From assembly GCA_905221615.1 (NCBI GenBank), contig CAJNDT010002779.1, positions 1,870,001 to 1,934,000 of the forward strand: a stretch of 64,000 nt of DNA. Direction: 5' to 3'. This document shows, one piece after another, positions 32,058-43,408 of the stretch. Source of the DNA: Symbiodinium sp. CCMP2592 (taxonomy: Eukaryota; Sar; Dinophyceae; Suessiales; Symbiodiniaceae). Both the position numbers and the translations under genes were made by a program. Numbering within the stretch: the first letter of the stretch is position 1; every line of letters begins with the position of its first letter. The notes beneath the pieces are model-generated. The model did no database searches. It was given only the letters and a program-made list of their open reading frames with translations, and was not told where the DNA came from.

Positions 32058-32292
32058 GCTAAACCCTAAACCCCTGAAATCCTAAAACCCTAAACCCCTA
32101 AACCCTGAAACCCTAAACCCCAAACCCCCTAAACCCCTAAACCCTTAAACCCTAAACCCTAATCCCCTAAACCCCTAAGCCCTAAAACCCTAATCCCTAA
32201 ACCCCTAAACCCCTATAAATCCTAAACCCTTAAACCCTAAACCCGTAGTCCCCTAAACCTCAAACCCCGATAAACCCCAAACCCCAAACATG
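32058..32292 (-). repeat. Largest CCCTAAA telomere-like array
   Basis: About 230 bases of CCCTAAA, CCCCTAAA, CCCTGAAA, CCCTTAAA and CCCTAAT units, over 25 in all, the longest such array in the window. Unit length varies from 7 to 9, so it is degenerate and not an active chromosome end. Confidence 0.9.
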
Positions 32293-32407
32293 GCAGAGCA
32301 GACCGGCTCAAGGTTGTCCGAAAGATCCTTCAGCACTCACAGACACCTCTCAGCGGAGTCTGAGACCCGCTTGGCCGTTGGTTCAGAGAGTTGCTTCGCA
32401 CACTTAA

Positions 32408-32526
32408 AGGCTCATGGGACTTAGTAAGTAAGGTAAAAAGTAGGTTATAACGAGGATCACCCCACTAAGGGGACATATAACGCTAATTAGAACCTACTTA
32501 TATTCTAAGTCCCATGATCCTCTAAG
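32408..32526 (+). mobile_element. Family E foldback element
   Basis: AGGCTCATGGGACTTAGTAAG and CTAAGTCCCATGATCCTC form the ends; inner TAGGTTATAACG.. and CGCTAATTAGAACCTA also pair. It is the first of three full copies within 2.6 kb. Confidence 0.85.
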
Positions 32527-32685
32527 CACCCCTTCCCAGTTCGCAGTCCAGAGTCTGCTTCGGAAGCCGAGCTTCAGGGAGGCTTGAGCCCTCCGGAAAG
32601 TCGCGCCCGCAGGCGTTCCGCGATGTACACGCCTTTACAAGCCCTGCGGTCGAAGTTGGAGAAACTGGCGGTTGCAACCACTAAC

Positions 32686-32782
32686 CTGGGCTCTTGCAAA
32701 GGAATTTACTTTAAGTTACCATAGCAAGTAATATGGTTTCTGTATCATGGTAACTTAAAATAATCCCTTAACAAGAGCCCAG
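32686..32782 (+). mobile_element. Family D foldback element
   Basis: The ends CTGGGCTCTTGCAAAGGAATT and AATCCCTTAACAAGAGCCCAG pair, as do TTTAAGTTACCAT and ATGGTAACTTAAA inside. Exact TAAC duplications flank it (32682-32685, 32783-32786). Confidence 0.9.
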
Positions 32783-33506
32783 TAACCTTCTCAGGACTCG
32801 CGGTAGACCACCCGCATCCCAATTCCCGGCATTGGGCTCCGGGATCCGAGTCCTGGCTTCCAGTTTTCAGCGAAAAGCCTGAAGCCCTGAACCCCAATTG
32901 GTATCAGTGTCAGTATTAGAGGTTTTGCCAGTATTTGTAGCAACAATAAAGTATTATATTAGCATTTAAATTAGTATGAGTATATTACTATGCGACACCC
33001 TCAACTCTAAACCCCAAGCTCTAAGCTGCAGCTCAAGCGTGGGAGGTCAATGTGGGAGAGACGAAGGGTCAGCAGCTGATGGATGCACAGGGCTCAGTCG
33101 GCCATGTCGGGGCTTGGTGCTACGGGGGCATAGGGCGCAGGGGGCTTAGGATTTTGGGGTCAGGGCCTACTTTGGGTGAACTTCATATACGTGTTACACT
33201 GTTACACTCATTCGCCAGAGGTAGTGGTCAGACTGAAGACATAATGTGCGCATTTGCTGCTTCAGGCTGGGCGCAGATGCCACACATCGCCTGCAAGGGC
33301 TCTTCTAGACATCCCTGCGTTGAGACCCTTGAAGAAGCTCGGGCTCTGGATGAATGGTCTTTGTTCTCGTCTTAGGCTGATCCCATTCGGTCCTTGCAGG
33401 GTCTCCCCTCCACGCCAAGACAGGCCGGCCTCGTCACTTTCAGCAAAGACACCAGCCTGGACACGTCGAAGTCCATGGGCCCCTTGGCGTGACCTTACTC
33501 CTGAGT

Positions 33507-33633
33507 AGTACACTAGAGCCGATCGTGTCGCCACAGTGGACAACAACGCACAGCGACTGCGAATCGCTTCAGGCTCTCTCCTCACACCCGTCAGCACTAC
33601 AGCCTTACTTCCGATCTTCAACGTTTCGCAGCA
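33507..33633 (+). CDS. Candidate 3' exon, unknown
   Basis: The plus frame reads ADRVATVDNNAQRLRIASGS, then LLTPVSTTALLPIFNV, and ends SQHPES-TAG. Its composition is protein-like. The opposite strand also has an open frame here (33262-33621). No family is recognised and splice sites are not defined. Confidence 0.25.
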
Positions 33634-33700
33634 TCCTGAGTCCTAGCCGCGCAGCGCGCAGCCTCGCAGCACCTGAAACCTAAATGCTCGAGCCCTGTCC

Positions 33701-33802
33701 TAGAGGGGCCTTAAGAATTACCTATTGTGGGGGCTCCTTATCAATCATAACTATAGTAAAATTGCACCCCAATGCCCTGTTCTAGTTAGTAAGGCCCTAT
33801 GT
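33701..33802 (+). mobile_element. Family G element
   Basis: GAGGGGCCTTAAGAATTACCTAT, GGGGGCTCCTTATCA, GCACCCCAATGCCCTGTTCTAG and TTAGTAAGGCCCTATG follow the family G order. The inverted ends are slightly eroded. Confidence 0.75.
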
Positions 33803-34114
33803 TGTCCCCTGAGCGCTTGCTGGCCTAAGGCTTCCGCGATGGCGACACCTACTGCGTGGCGCCGATCACGAACGGAGATGTCCCGTGGATGCGTGCATGG
33901 ATTTGGGTTCTGAGCTTGCTAGACTCACAACAACCACGAGGCCTCTCCAGAAAAGAAGGTGTGAAACCCTCTTGTTAACCGAGAGCTGATGCCGCAGACC
34001 ACACATTGACACCACGAGAAGCCAAGGCGAATCTCCTGGTCTACGACTTCTGGGCGATAGGCCGGCCCCTGTAGGGTTCCGAGCCAGGAGGGAGAGCCTG
34101 AATAGCGACAAACT

Positions 34115-34670
34115 TTCCAGATTCCAAGCTACCTTAAGCCTGAGCCCAAGAACCCTAAGTTGATCGAAGTCTCGTGGGGTTCCTGGATCTCAATTCCTGT
34201 TCAGGCGAACCCGAGGTGGTCCAAATCCTATAGCTTCACGCCCTGAGATCGGAACTTTGATGATCGGGTAGTACTCTCATTGCATCGGTCGAACTCCCTG
34301 GGCGCAGCTGTTCCAGAACACTCTACACAGCAAAAGTGTCTACATCTCTTCATGGCCTTCATCTGCCGCACTCTCGGCTCCACTTCGGAACCCCTGCTCT
34401 GTCAATGCCTGCACTGAAGATGTCCATGCCATCCGAGACTGATGCTCGGCCGAACACGTCGCAGCTGAGAGGGTTTTGAAGCCTGTCAAGGTGCAGCAAG
34501 CCCTATACAGTGCCTAAGCAGTTTAGTCATCTAGGCGCCATGGGGGTGGGCTTTGAGATACCGTCTCAGCATGCCAGGTGTCCATGAACGGGAGCAGAAT
34601 CGTTTGGAAACTTCGAAAAGGGAACGTCACATCCTATATGCAGCCTTGATAAGACAACCATGCCAAGACC
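34115..34670. other. Unique sequence, nothing recognised
   Basis: The composition is even, with short frames only. It lies upstream of the family E pair. Confidence 0.45.
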
Positions 34671-34796
34671 TACTTAGAGGATCATGGGACTTAGTAAGTA
34701 TGGTTATACGTCGGTTATAATTAGGATAACCCCACTTAGGGGACTTATAACCCTAATTATAACCTACTTACTAACTCCCATGGTCCTCTAAGTAAG
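34671..34796 (+). mobile_element. Family E foldback element
   Basis: The ends TACTTAGAGGATCATGGGA and TCCCATGGTCCTCTAAGTA are inverted. The inner arms AGGTTATAATTAGG-like and CCTAATTATAACCTA fold around ACCCCACTTAGGGG. The next copy begins about 80 bp downstream. Confidence 0.9.
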
Positions 34797-34875
34797 CACT
34801 ATATCGCCTGAAGTTGAAGGGTAGCAGATGAGATGCCTGTGTCACAGTTGGCTCGAGGGCTGGGTCTACTGACCC

Positions 34876-35002
34876 TTACTTAGAGGATCATGGGATGTAG
34901 TAGTTAGGGTTAGAAATTGGGTAACCGCTGTTATAACTAATCATAGCTCCAGTTTAGGTACTTCTAACCTTACTTGCTAAGTCCTATGATCCTCTGAGTA
35001 GC
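34876..35002 (+). mobile_element. Family E foldback element, diverged core
   Basis: The ends TTACTTAGAGGATCATGGGA and TCCTATGATCCTCTGAGTAG pair, with GTTAGAAATTGGGTAACC and GGTACTTCTAACC inside. Its core differs from the copy at 34671, so the two are not a simple tandem duplication. Confidence 0.85.
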
Positions 35003-35146
35003 AGTGCTCCATGCAGGTGAACCAGTGTTTCGGTATGCATCTTCTAGTGTAAATATAGCAAAGGGGTCCGAAAAGCTCGTCGTAGCATCTCCCGGGTTTC
35101 CTGATACAGCTGCGCAAGAATATTGCCCCCAAGCAGGATTCAACTC

Positions 35147-35258
35147 AAAGGGGGAGGGACCGTTAATGGGGACCCCTACCCTATAATGGGCTATATAATG
35201 GCTAGATTATGGGTATATACCTAGGGGTCCTTATTAGGGGCCCCCCCTTTTACCCTTA
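35147..35258 (+). mobile_element. Family H foldback element
   Basis: AAAGGGGGAGGGACCGTTAA and GGGGCCCCCCCTTTTACCC frame the same core as 28566 (GGGGACCCCTACCCTATAATGGGC, GGGTATATACCTAGGGGTCCTTATTA). Confidence 0.85.
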
Positions 35259-35698
35259 GATCAACTTGTTCCGACCTACAAGCTACTTATGGAGAGGCAT
35301 GTATGAAGGCCCATATTCTACTTACGAAGATCCACATCATACGTACTAAGAGCCCAACTCTTTCAGAACCATAGTCTTCTCGCAAGACCCCTGTCTGTGG
35401 CTTTTGTTAATGCGGTGACCAGTGCTCCGTTTCTTGGAGGAGTTTTCCCCTAAGTGCTTTACCATATGAAGGTATGAATGATCAGTAATTGTGGCCCGTT
35501 ATGATCACTATTGTAATGACCACATGTGAGGATCGTGGATTACCCTGACGGCCCCATTCTAAGTCTCCAGGACCCCGTGTTAGTTTCTGGCTCGAGATGC
35601 TGTCCTCGACTTTATCGGGTGGTAAGGGGATGTATGGGGTGTTTGATGGTTGAGAAACGATTAGTCACAGCGCACACCTACAGTTCTCATATTCAAGG

Positions 35699-35804
35699 GC
35701 GTAAGCTGATTGCCCAAATGTCCACTCGGACTCGAAGGATGTATGAGTCACTTCCAGAACTCGAGGTGCGCATCGGCAGAATGCAGTCAATGCGGGGATC
35801 CTAA
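35699..35804 (+). CDS. Candidate 3' exon, unknown
   Basis: After TTCAAG|GG the frame reads RKLIAQMSTRTRRMYESLPE, then LEVRIGRMQSMRGS-TAA. It has a helical, charged composition. The frame extends upstream to 35526 with poorer character. No family is recognised. Confidence 0.28.
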
Positions 35805-35984
35805 ATCCAAATGCCCGCAACCTAAACCCGAACCGGTTGCGATACGTCCAACATAAGCTCTCAGGAACCTAAACTATGTCCATGCTGGCCTTATGGGGCT
35901 ACGTGCCTTGGCAGGGACACGTGGGAGAGCAGCAGGCTTTCGGGTTTGTGGCCTGAAACGAGAGTAGGGGAATCTCAAGGCATT

Positions 35985-36001
35985 GGGGGGGGGGGGGGGG
36001 G
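35985..36001 (+). repeat. G17 homopolymer
   Basis: Seventeen consecutive G; the length may be affected by sequencing or assembly. Confidence 0.9.
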
Positions 36002-36683
36002 AAAAGCAGCAGAATCCGATGGCGTTGCGCCTGCACCTTACGAACGGCTTTTCCACACTATGGGCCCCTCACATCAACCCGAAGCCCTAAGCTTCAAGCC
36101 TTGATGCATTCAGTTTGGAGACGGTGTCTGCGTAGTACGGCCGAAAGCTTGACCGCGTGTTGAGCCGGTTAAGGAAGTTTATTCCATGCCAGTGTTGAGT
36201 CTTGTGGGCTTCGTGAGCTTCGGGACGGGAGTTCAGAGGCTCCAGCTTAGAGGAGTGATAGTCATCTGCCACATAAACCACCACGCCTGTTTCCTTAACC
36301 TATACAAGGCAGCCACGAACCAAACACCTCAATCGCCCTCGATGCAAACCATGCTCCAGCCGTTAAGCCCCTCCTGCCCAACAATATGCGCGACCATGAG
36401 CGGATTGAAACCCTACAAACCCTAAACCCTGAAGTTCAAGCCCCAGATGCATAATCCATAAACTAAACCCCAAACCTACAAATCCCACAAGCCGTAGCAC
36501 CCCACGACATCTCAGAACTGCCCTAGTAGACCTCCCAAACCCCAGAATCGCTCAGCTCGTGTCGTTTTGGGGGGGCCTTAAACCCTGAACCAGAAACCCT
36601 GGGACCCTGGTCTCTACAGTAGGGGTTCCTTAAAGGGATCTATAAGGGACCCTTTAAGGGATCTATAAGGGTTTGGGGGTTCC

Positions 36684-36806
36684 TTTACAGTAAACCCCAT
36701 AAAGTTGGAAACCGGATTATTGTCAAGTAGTGCTGAGATTCCCTATACATCACTCTTAAGGATTGAGGCTACGGGGTTTCCAACTCTTTTGCTTTTACTG
36801 TAAACC
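36684..36806 (+). mobile_element. Family Q foldback element
   Basis: TTTACAGTAAACCCCATAAAGTTGGAAACC and GGTTTCCAACTCTTTTGCTTTTACTGTAAA pair. The middle TCCCTATACATCACTCTTAAGGATTGAGGCT is the reverse complement of that at 16366. Confidence 0.85.
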
Positions 36807-39200
36807 CAAACCGTCAGCTCGTGCCCTCTTGGGGGGGCCTTAAACCCTGAACTCTGAACCCTAACCCTAAACCCTAAAAGCCCTAAACCAGAAACCTTGA
36901 ACCCTAAACCCAAACCCTCAGCTCGTGCCCTCGTGGATCTTCGGCGTCTTCCTCTGTGTGCTGTCCAATGCCTTGACAGCTCTGGGGCTGGTTACGCAGA
37001 AGTGGCCTGGCTCATGGGTTTAGGGCTTTAGGGGTTTAGGGTTTAGGGTTGTAGGGGCTTCTTAGGACCTAGGATTCGCGGGCTAGGGTTTGGGGTTTTG
37101 GGTTAGGGTGTTGGGGTTAGGGTATTGGGGTTTAGGATTTTAGGGTGAGTGTAGGGTTTAAGCAGGGTCCACGGTTTCTTTGCCAGAGTTTCAGAAAGTC
37201 AGGCTCCCTCCCCCAGACAGAAAAGCACGGACCCTCGCTTCCACAAAAAGGACCAATACGTGCAAGAACTCCAGGTTCCTGTTTGCCAAATTCAGCATAG
37301 AGCTGAAGTGTTCTTCTTCGAATTCCGTGGACTTCTTCCATGACCCTGATGACGATCACGGTGCTCATGTATGGTGACAATAAGCACAGTACTGGCATGC
37401 TCATAGTGATGGTGATGATGATGATAATGATGATGATGATAGGGATGATGATGAAGGCGATACAGGCCATGCTGATTTTCCGTGCTGAGTGATGGATACG
37501 ACGAGCGAAGTCGCTGGCGCCTGTTGTTGGCGAATTCCTTAGGCTGCAGCCTGGGAAATCCCCGCAAAGCTGAGTCATGCTTCCCCATTTCTCAAGAGCT
37601 TCTTTCCAGCGCTACCTCGTTCCTGAGGCTCGCTCATCTGAAAAATGAGCAGAGCAGTTCCTCGGAGTGCACTGCGAAGGATAAGGGGTTGAAAATTTGC
37701 AGAGCAGGTAGCAAAGCAAAGAGCCATCACCACCAGTCCACAGAGATCTTGAGGTGACGTGAGCTCACATGCTCTCGTGAGCTGACGGTGGCAGGACGAA
37801 GGCTTTGAGGGTGTTTAAGCAATTCTATGGACAAGAGGCTCTCTCCATCGTCAGCCTTCATCACTACGGGATTGCGGGTGGTAAGACAAATACAAGTGAT
37901 GACTGCATCACTGGGCGATCTGCAATCATCACATTGTAGTGGTAGCAAGACTGAGCATAGAAAACCAGCGGAAGTCAGCGGGCAGATGCCCTATGTACTT
38001 GACGGCACTAATAGCTAGACAAAGCTGATCCCAAAGCACAAAGCATTCAGCCCACAATCAGGTAAGCCGCGCTCATACTTCAAGCAGCCGTGGTGGCTTG
38101 CGGGCTGCTGTGACTGAACATCGAATGTCCTGTCTGCTGCTGCTCCAACTCCAGCCAACCTACCGTAGCATGTTACCCCGAATCGTTCCTAGCCGATTTG
38201 GAACTTGGAGAAACTCGAATTCGTGCCACAGTGTCGCACGTGTTTGTGTGCTCGTGTCTGTTCTTTCGAAAGCGTGTTCGCAAGCACAGTCGGGTGCATT
38301 TCTGCCTTCCGAAGTCGTCCTCCTGCGGCTGTGCCGTTGTGTTTGGAGTTCCAATTGTGCTTTCTCCACGTAAAGTGCATTGTTCTGCTTTCGCTCTGAT
38401 TCATGCGTGGGATTTCGCTGTTTGGGGTGTTCGCTAGCATGATAGCGATCCCTTCGTTGTAGCAATGCGGGCCCTTGTTATAAAGATTCTGCAGAAGGGA
38501 CCACGATAGTCTAAGAAGCCCCGCTTGGTCTTTCCGGCTCACGAATGCGGCACAAAAGCGGGTTTGTGGCTGAATTATTCAGGGTACAGTAATCAGGGTC
38601 TAGGTGCAGGTCTTTAATTTAACAGGAGCACCACAGAGAAACGATTTCCGTCCCTAGTAATTGATCTCCGGCGGGTGTTCCATAGCAGCCGACTCTTGCA
38701 CCGAACTCCTAACTGAGAGGAAGTTGCGCTAAAGGGCGCGAAGATTGACGTGTGGACCATCTTCCAAGCTGATCCAGCAAGGATACAGAGGAAGCATGAA
38801 AAAATGCAAAATTCAGGCTTGGGCGCAAGGCTCCGATTCTAAACCCTCAACCCTTAAGCCTAAGCTTTAAACCGCAAGTGCTGCAGAAACCCGGCTCGAT
38901 GCCAGGATCTTGGGCCCGGCCAGAGTGGAAAGCTTTCACCACTCGGAGTCAGTAGGTCCCGTTGCAACGGGATATAAAGGAACGGACTCCTACTACACCG
39001 CAACACCTGAAAGCCCAAAACCCGAAACCCTAAACGCCCAGATCCCCTAGTCTCTAAACCCTAAACCCCAAACCCGAAACCCTACAACCCTAGACCCGAA
39101 GCCCTTTGTAGTTTGAAGCCGCCAGCAGATGCTCAGGAATGACGGCGTTCCTGGTGGGCCAGGCCGCAAACATCCCAGCCATGGCGCACCTCGGACGTCT
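36807..39200. other. Non-coding
   Basis: CCCTAAA clusters (36855-36910, 39000-39090), TTTAGGG (37018-37150), a GAT-rich tract (37405-37455) and a small inverted repeat (CGGAGTCAGTAGG..CCTACTAC, 38954-38998) are present. Overlapping frames at 38098-38542 on both strands are not supported. Confidence 0.55.
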
Positions 39201-39292
39201 GAACACAGATAATAATAACGATAAAAATAACGATGGGCATAATGATAATAAATATAATAATAATAACAATAATAATGATCATACTAATAATA

Positions 39293-39372
39293 TAGGGGCT
39301 CTAAAATTGGAATAGGGTCAAGGAGCCCCAAAACCCCATTCTACTTATAAAGGCCCCCAGGGGCCTGTATTA
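39293..39372 (+). mobile_element. Family G element, shortened
   Basis: TATAGGGGCTCTAAAATTGG and CTTATAAAGGCCCCCAGGGGCC mark the ends; AAGGAGCCCCAAAACCCCATTCT is in the middle. It directly follows an AAT-rich low-complexity stretch. Confidence 0.65.
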
Positions 39373-39390
39373 TACGTATTGGTCGTCATC

Positions 39391-39393
39391 AAG

Positions 39394-39426
<33 letters not shown>

Positions 39427-39434
39427 TTGATCAT
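39391..39434 (+). repeat. ATC microsatellite with inverted flanks
   Basis: A pure (ATC)n run is bounded by TCAAGATC on the left and GATCTTGA-type sequence (ATCTTGATC) on the right, so the ends can pair around the repeat. Confidence 0.85.
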
Positions 39435-39825
39435 AACCACGGTACTTTCAAGTCATCTTCATGCTGATGGTCAAGATTTTATTTGTATAAGTATTCACGA
39501 CATTCCACTTGAGCTTGGACGAACGCGGGCTTGCACGATCTGCTGGGCATGTTGACATAGTGCTCCAAGTTGGCCGTGTGCTGTCAGCGGTTGTTCCTAT
39601 CCTTCCTGTCTGGGGGCTTGGCAATGAAGGTTCGTCAGTTAAGCCACGACCGCGAACCTCAGCAGGGCGTTGCATGGTTCATGCGCATGAGCCCAAGACT
39701 GGAGTCCCAGCTTTGAACTTACTTCTAGCCTGTTCCAAGCACATAACAGATGAGGAGAACCGCTAGAAATGGGAAGTGGCGACGGATGTGGATGAACATG
39801 ACCATGACGATAATTGCGGATGAAT

Positions 39826-39827
39826 GC

Positions 39828-39861
<34 letters not shown>

Positions 39862-40110
39862 GTGATGATGGACATCTTCATGACCATATCCGCGATGATG
39901 CTGATGATGATGATGTAGCATCATGTTGGCCATCACCCTCATCCCTCTCGCCAGCATCATCGTCATCGTCATCACCTCCATCCAGCATCCTCGCCATCAT
40001 GTTCAACAGCATCGTCATCAGAAGCAGCACAGGCAAGGCATCATCACCATAATCCTCCTGCTCTGCCTCATCTCCTGCAGCCATCATCGTCACCAGCATT
40101 ATCCTTCTCA
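39826..40110 (+). repeat. GAT-rich then ATC-rich low-complexity region
   Basis: GATGATGAT units run from 39826 to 39920 and CATCATCGTCATC-type units on the opposite phase from 39921 to about 40100. The change of strand sense makes Asp-rich and His-rich chance frames on both strands. Confidence 0.85.
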
Positions 40111-40788
40111 CCTTAGTTACGTGTTTACCTACTATTAGTTTGTGCCAAAGTAGTCTTGCAAGCTCTTCGTGCCAGGCTCACGCCTCAAACTATGCTTAGC
40201 TGCCTCGGAGGGCTCTCCCTGGTGGTACCGGCTCGCTTGCCAAGGGTTTGGGACCACGGGTTTGGGCTAGGGTTTAGGTTGCGCCCACACCGAGCGCTGT
40301 CGTTTAGCACAGGGACGCTCTCTTGCGCAAATACACGAACGCTTAAAGTACACCTTAAAATCTGAGGTCTAAGCCCCGAAACCCCCAAACTCCTGATATC
40401 TCTTCCCGGTGCTCCACCAGGTCTTCAACTCCACCTACGCTGCTTGGATGCGGGATTTTTGTCTTTCGCGGCTTCGGGATCCCTGTAAATTTTGAAGGAG
40501 TTAGGGAAGTGAAAGGCCAGCCATAAGACCCTAATGCAGATCATAAAGAGGTACCGTCTATATCCCTGAAAGAGCACTAAGGTAAGCTGGAAGGCTCAGT
40601 ACACCCTCAACCCGAAAAGACCTGGTTCAGAATGTAAGACTAAACAAGGATACCTAACCAATCCCAATGCTGCATGAAGGCCTTATGTGTCCATGAACGA
40701 TGTAGCCCAAAACCCGTAAGCAGCCTAGCTGAGAAAAAGCCCCTAAACAGCTGAACCCCCAAACCTGAAGCCCCCTTAAACCCGAGTT

Positions 40789-40887
40789 CGGTGGTTGTCA
40801 AAATTAGGTCCCTTTTGGGTACCATGAATATTAGGTGCCGTATTGTAATAGGTACCCAAAAAGGGACCATAATTTTGACAGCCACCC
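40789..40887 (+). mobile_element. Family B element, with target duplication
   Basis: The ends are CGGTGGTTGTCAAAATTAGG and AATTTTGACAGCCACCC, flanked by AGTT (40785-40788, 40888-40891). The core carries GGTGCCGTATTGTAATAGG. Confidence 0.9.
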
Positions 40888-40979
40888 AGTTGGAGATCCG
40901 AGGCTCACTTCCTGTTGGGCGAGCGCGTTCGTGCACCCGAGGTCGACCGGGGGAGCCTAGGGTTGTTTGGGTTTAGGTT

Positions 40980-41026
40980 GAAGCCTAAACCCTAAACCCC
41001 TAAACCCTAAACCCCTAAACCCTAGG
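40980..41026 (-). repeat. CCCTAAACCC array
   Basis: Six nearly exact telomere-like units directly after the family B copy and its downstream flank. Confidence 0.85.
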
Positions 41027-41029
41027 TCA

Positions 41030-43130
41030 TGATCGAAGTTGTTTTGCTGTAGGTGCGTTTGCTGCTTGCCACAGGCCCGCAGCAGACCTTTCTCTTGTTT
41101 CTTTGCGTGGATCATAAGGTAAATCCTTTCTGGGTGTAGTCCGAAACCCTGGATCTTCTTCCAGAGCAGGCGTTCCTCTCAAGCTAGAAAGATCCTTCTG
41201 TCTGGATTTTTGAGCTTTGGGGGTCGTATCCGGCATCTCCTCAGAAGTTGTTCTTTCAGTAGGGGTGCAGGCATCGCCGGTTAAAGAGAAGTCGCCGTTA
41301 TTGCTTTCCTCGTGTTGGCATATCGCTGTCTCCTGTCTTCAACGTGGCTCCTTCACGTCATAACTATGATCTTCATCACGGCGACTCTTAGATCCTATCA
41401 TCACTACTGATCACTGTCACGGTTGTTGCGTTGTTATTGGTGTTTAGCATTTGTGGAAGCTTTGTTGTCGTGGTGAAACCTACCTGGCTGGGCACCGCGT
41501 TGGAACTTGAAAGGTGCTCGTCATGGTGGCCATGATCACGGGTGCAGCGCTCGTTGTGCGGGTCTGAGCTGTATCTCCCAGGGGAATCCCATAATTGCAA
41601 TTATTTCTCGTTCCGTGTTGGCCACACCCTCACCCTCCACGAAACGAAGCGAAACATCATATGAATCATGCATATGACCCGCCTTTGTCGCATCGACGAC
41701 CTTGGAATGCTCAGGTTTCCGTGACTCCAGTGTCTCACCAGCGATATGTGACAGCTGGACAAATCTTCGGATATGTGTTACACAAAACGTGGCTCGGCAG
41801 TTGATTAGTCTTCACGTTTCGCCCTGCTGAGGTTTGATCGTGGATCTCAGTAGACAGTGTTTGGTCGAAGCGAGTTGCACGATGTTGCACCAAGCAAGTA
41901 CCAACTGTTAGGGCTGTTCAGCCACCACGATCTAGGACGTGTCTCTCACTGTTGCTGGTCAGGGCACAGCACATTGCTGGATGTGAACGCTGCTCAAGAG
42001 ATGCAACCTCTAGCTGTTGTGACACTTGCTTTTGTTTGACCGCCATTTTGCCAGATGCCGCGGTTGATGATGGTGATGGTTGCAATGTTGATGAAGATGT
42101 GATGTTTATGCTGATGGTGCTCAGGAGGAGGCGGGGCGACAATGATGATCACGATGAGGAGCCGGTGCTTGAAGATGAGGGGAGGATGAAGTCGGGGCAG
42201 AAGCATGCAGACATAATGCAGCGATGATGTGGCCTTGTGCTACAAGAAATAGTATTCTGTCGTTGCTTCTACTGGGACGACGGTTGCTGTTGCTGGTGCC
42301 ACCGCCACTGGTGCTACGGCTACATCTGCGCTACCCACTCCTTCATATCACGGTTTTCACCGCATCCTTTGCAGCGTCAGCTTTGGAGTAGATCAATTAC
42401 AGACTTGCATCCCCAACAAGTAACACCCAGGCCCATAAAAGCCAGGGTCAATCCCAACAACCCAGAAAAGCCAGGCCTCAGAGCAAGAAAAACCCAGCAC
42501 TCCGCCGGCTTAGGTTTCTGCTGACTGCTTTAGCTGTCACCGCCACATGTCCGAGATATTGTCTCCATTGGTGAGCTTGACGGTCAATGGTCAATGTGGT
42601 CTGGGGGATGTCTGAGGGTCCCAGATCCAGAGAGCTATGGGATGAACAAGTCAAATACTTACGTCTTCAGTTTACCACCCTGCCAACTTCATGGCCAACT
42701 GTGGTAGCCCATCTGCGGCAGGCGCTCATGATTTGCAGGACTTGCGTTTGCGTTTTGGGTTGCTGGCTTGATTGCTTAGGACTATCACCCGATTCGGTGT
42801 TGGTTGAGGTATCCGGCATCTCCCTGAGCCCTACCTGATGTCACTGACGCAGCAACCTTGATTTTGAGGCGTGCATGGCACTGGTTCTGATTTGTACCTG
42901 TGTATCGATCGTGTGCTACTGAAATTCTGATGGCTCCATCGCCATAGCCCGATGGCACCTAAAACTCCAAAGCCCGCGAAGTCCATCTTTTTGCAGCTCC
43001 TGCACGCTGGAGATTTGGGGCTTCTTGCTTCCCTGGCTTCAGCTTTGAGTTACTTAGCGCTCTGATGCGTTCTCATGGGCTTCATGGCCAGACGGTTTAG
43101 TCTAACCATGAAGCTGAAGTCCTGCCCTAA
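41030..43130. other. No convincing gene
   Basis: Frames at 41857-42039 (+) and 42587-42838 (+) have some protein-like character but no splice or family support. A GATG-rich patch lies at 42060-42190. Confidence 0.45.
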
Positions 43131-43137
43131 ACCCTAC

Positions 43138-43215
43138 TTAGGGGTACCATATGTTGGGGTCCTTAAAATGAGGATCCTACTATTTAGGGTACTATATTAG
43201 GGGTCCTACGCCCTG
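43138..43215 (+). mobile_element. Family A remnant without ends
   Basis: The core AGGGGTACCATATGTTGGGG, then TCCTTA, GGATCCTACTATTTAGGGTACTATATTAGGGG, is clearly family A. The terminal GGGAGTTTCCG repeats are gone, so it is an old, eroded copy. Confidence 0.7.
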
Positions 43216-43337
43216 GCCCTCTACCCGAACGAAGTTCTGAGAGCTGAGCAGCCTTGGCACCGGATACTCGGAGCTTTCTTTTCTGTGAAGCCTTCTAGTT
43301 ACAGCTCTGTAGACAGCACATGTTTCTGGGTGTAAGA

Positions 43338-43408
43338 TTAGGGGTACTTTATTCGGGGTCCTTATAGTGAGCCTACAATTTAGCGAACTATATCAGAGTT
43401 TCGGGTAT
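43338..43408 (+). mobile_element. Second, more diverged family A remnant
   Basis: AGGGGTACTTTATTCGGGG, TCCTTATAGTGAGCCTACAATTTAG and CTATATCAGAG align with the family A core at lower identity. It lies about 120 bp after the remnant at 43138, with no terminal repeats. Confidence 0.5.

Noticed and set aside
32058-32292. Chromosome end (true telomere)
   Set aside because: Units are degenerate, of variable length, short in total and flanked by ordinary sequence on both sides, so this is an internal array.
39750-40111. Asp-rich, His-rich and Ile-rich frames
   Set aside because: Products of the GAT/ATC low-complexity region in different frames.
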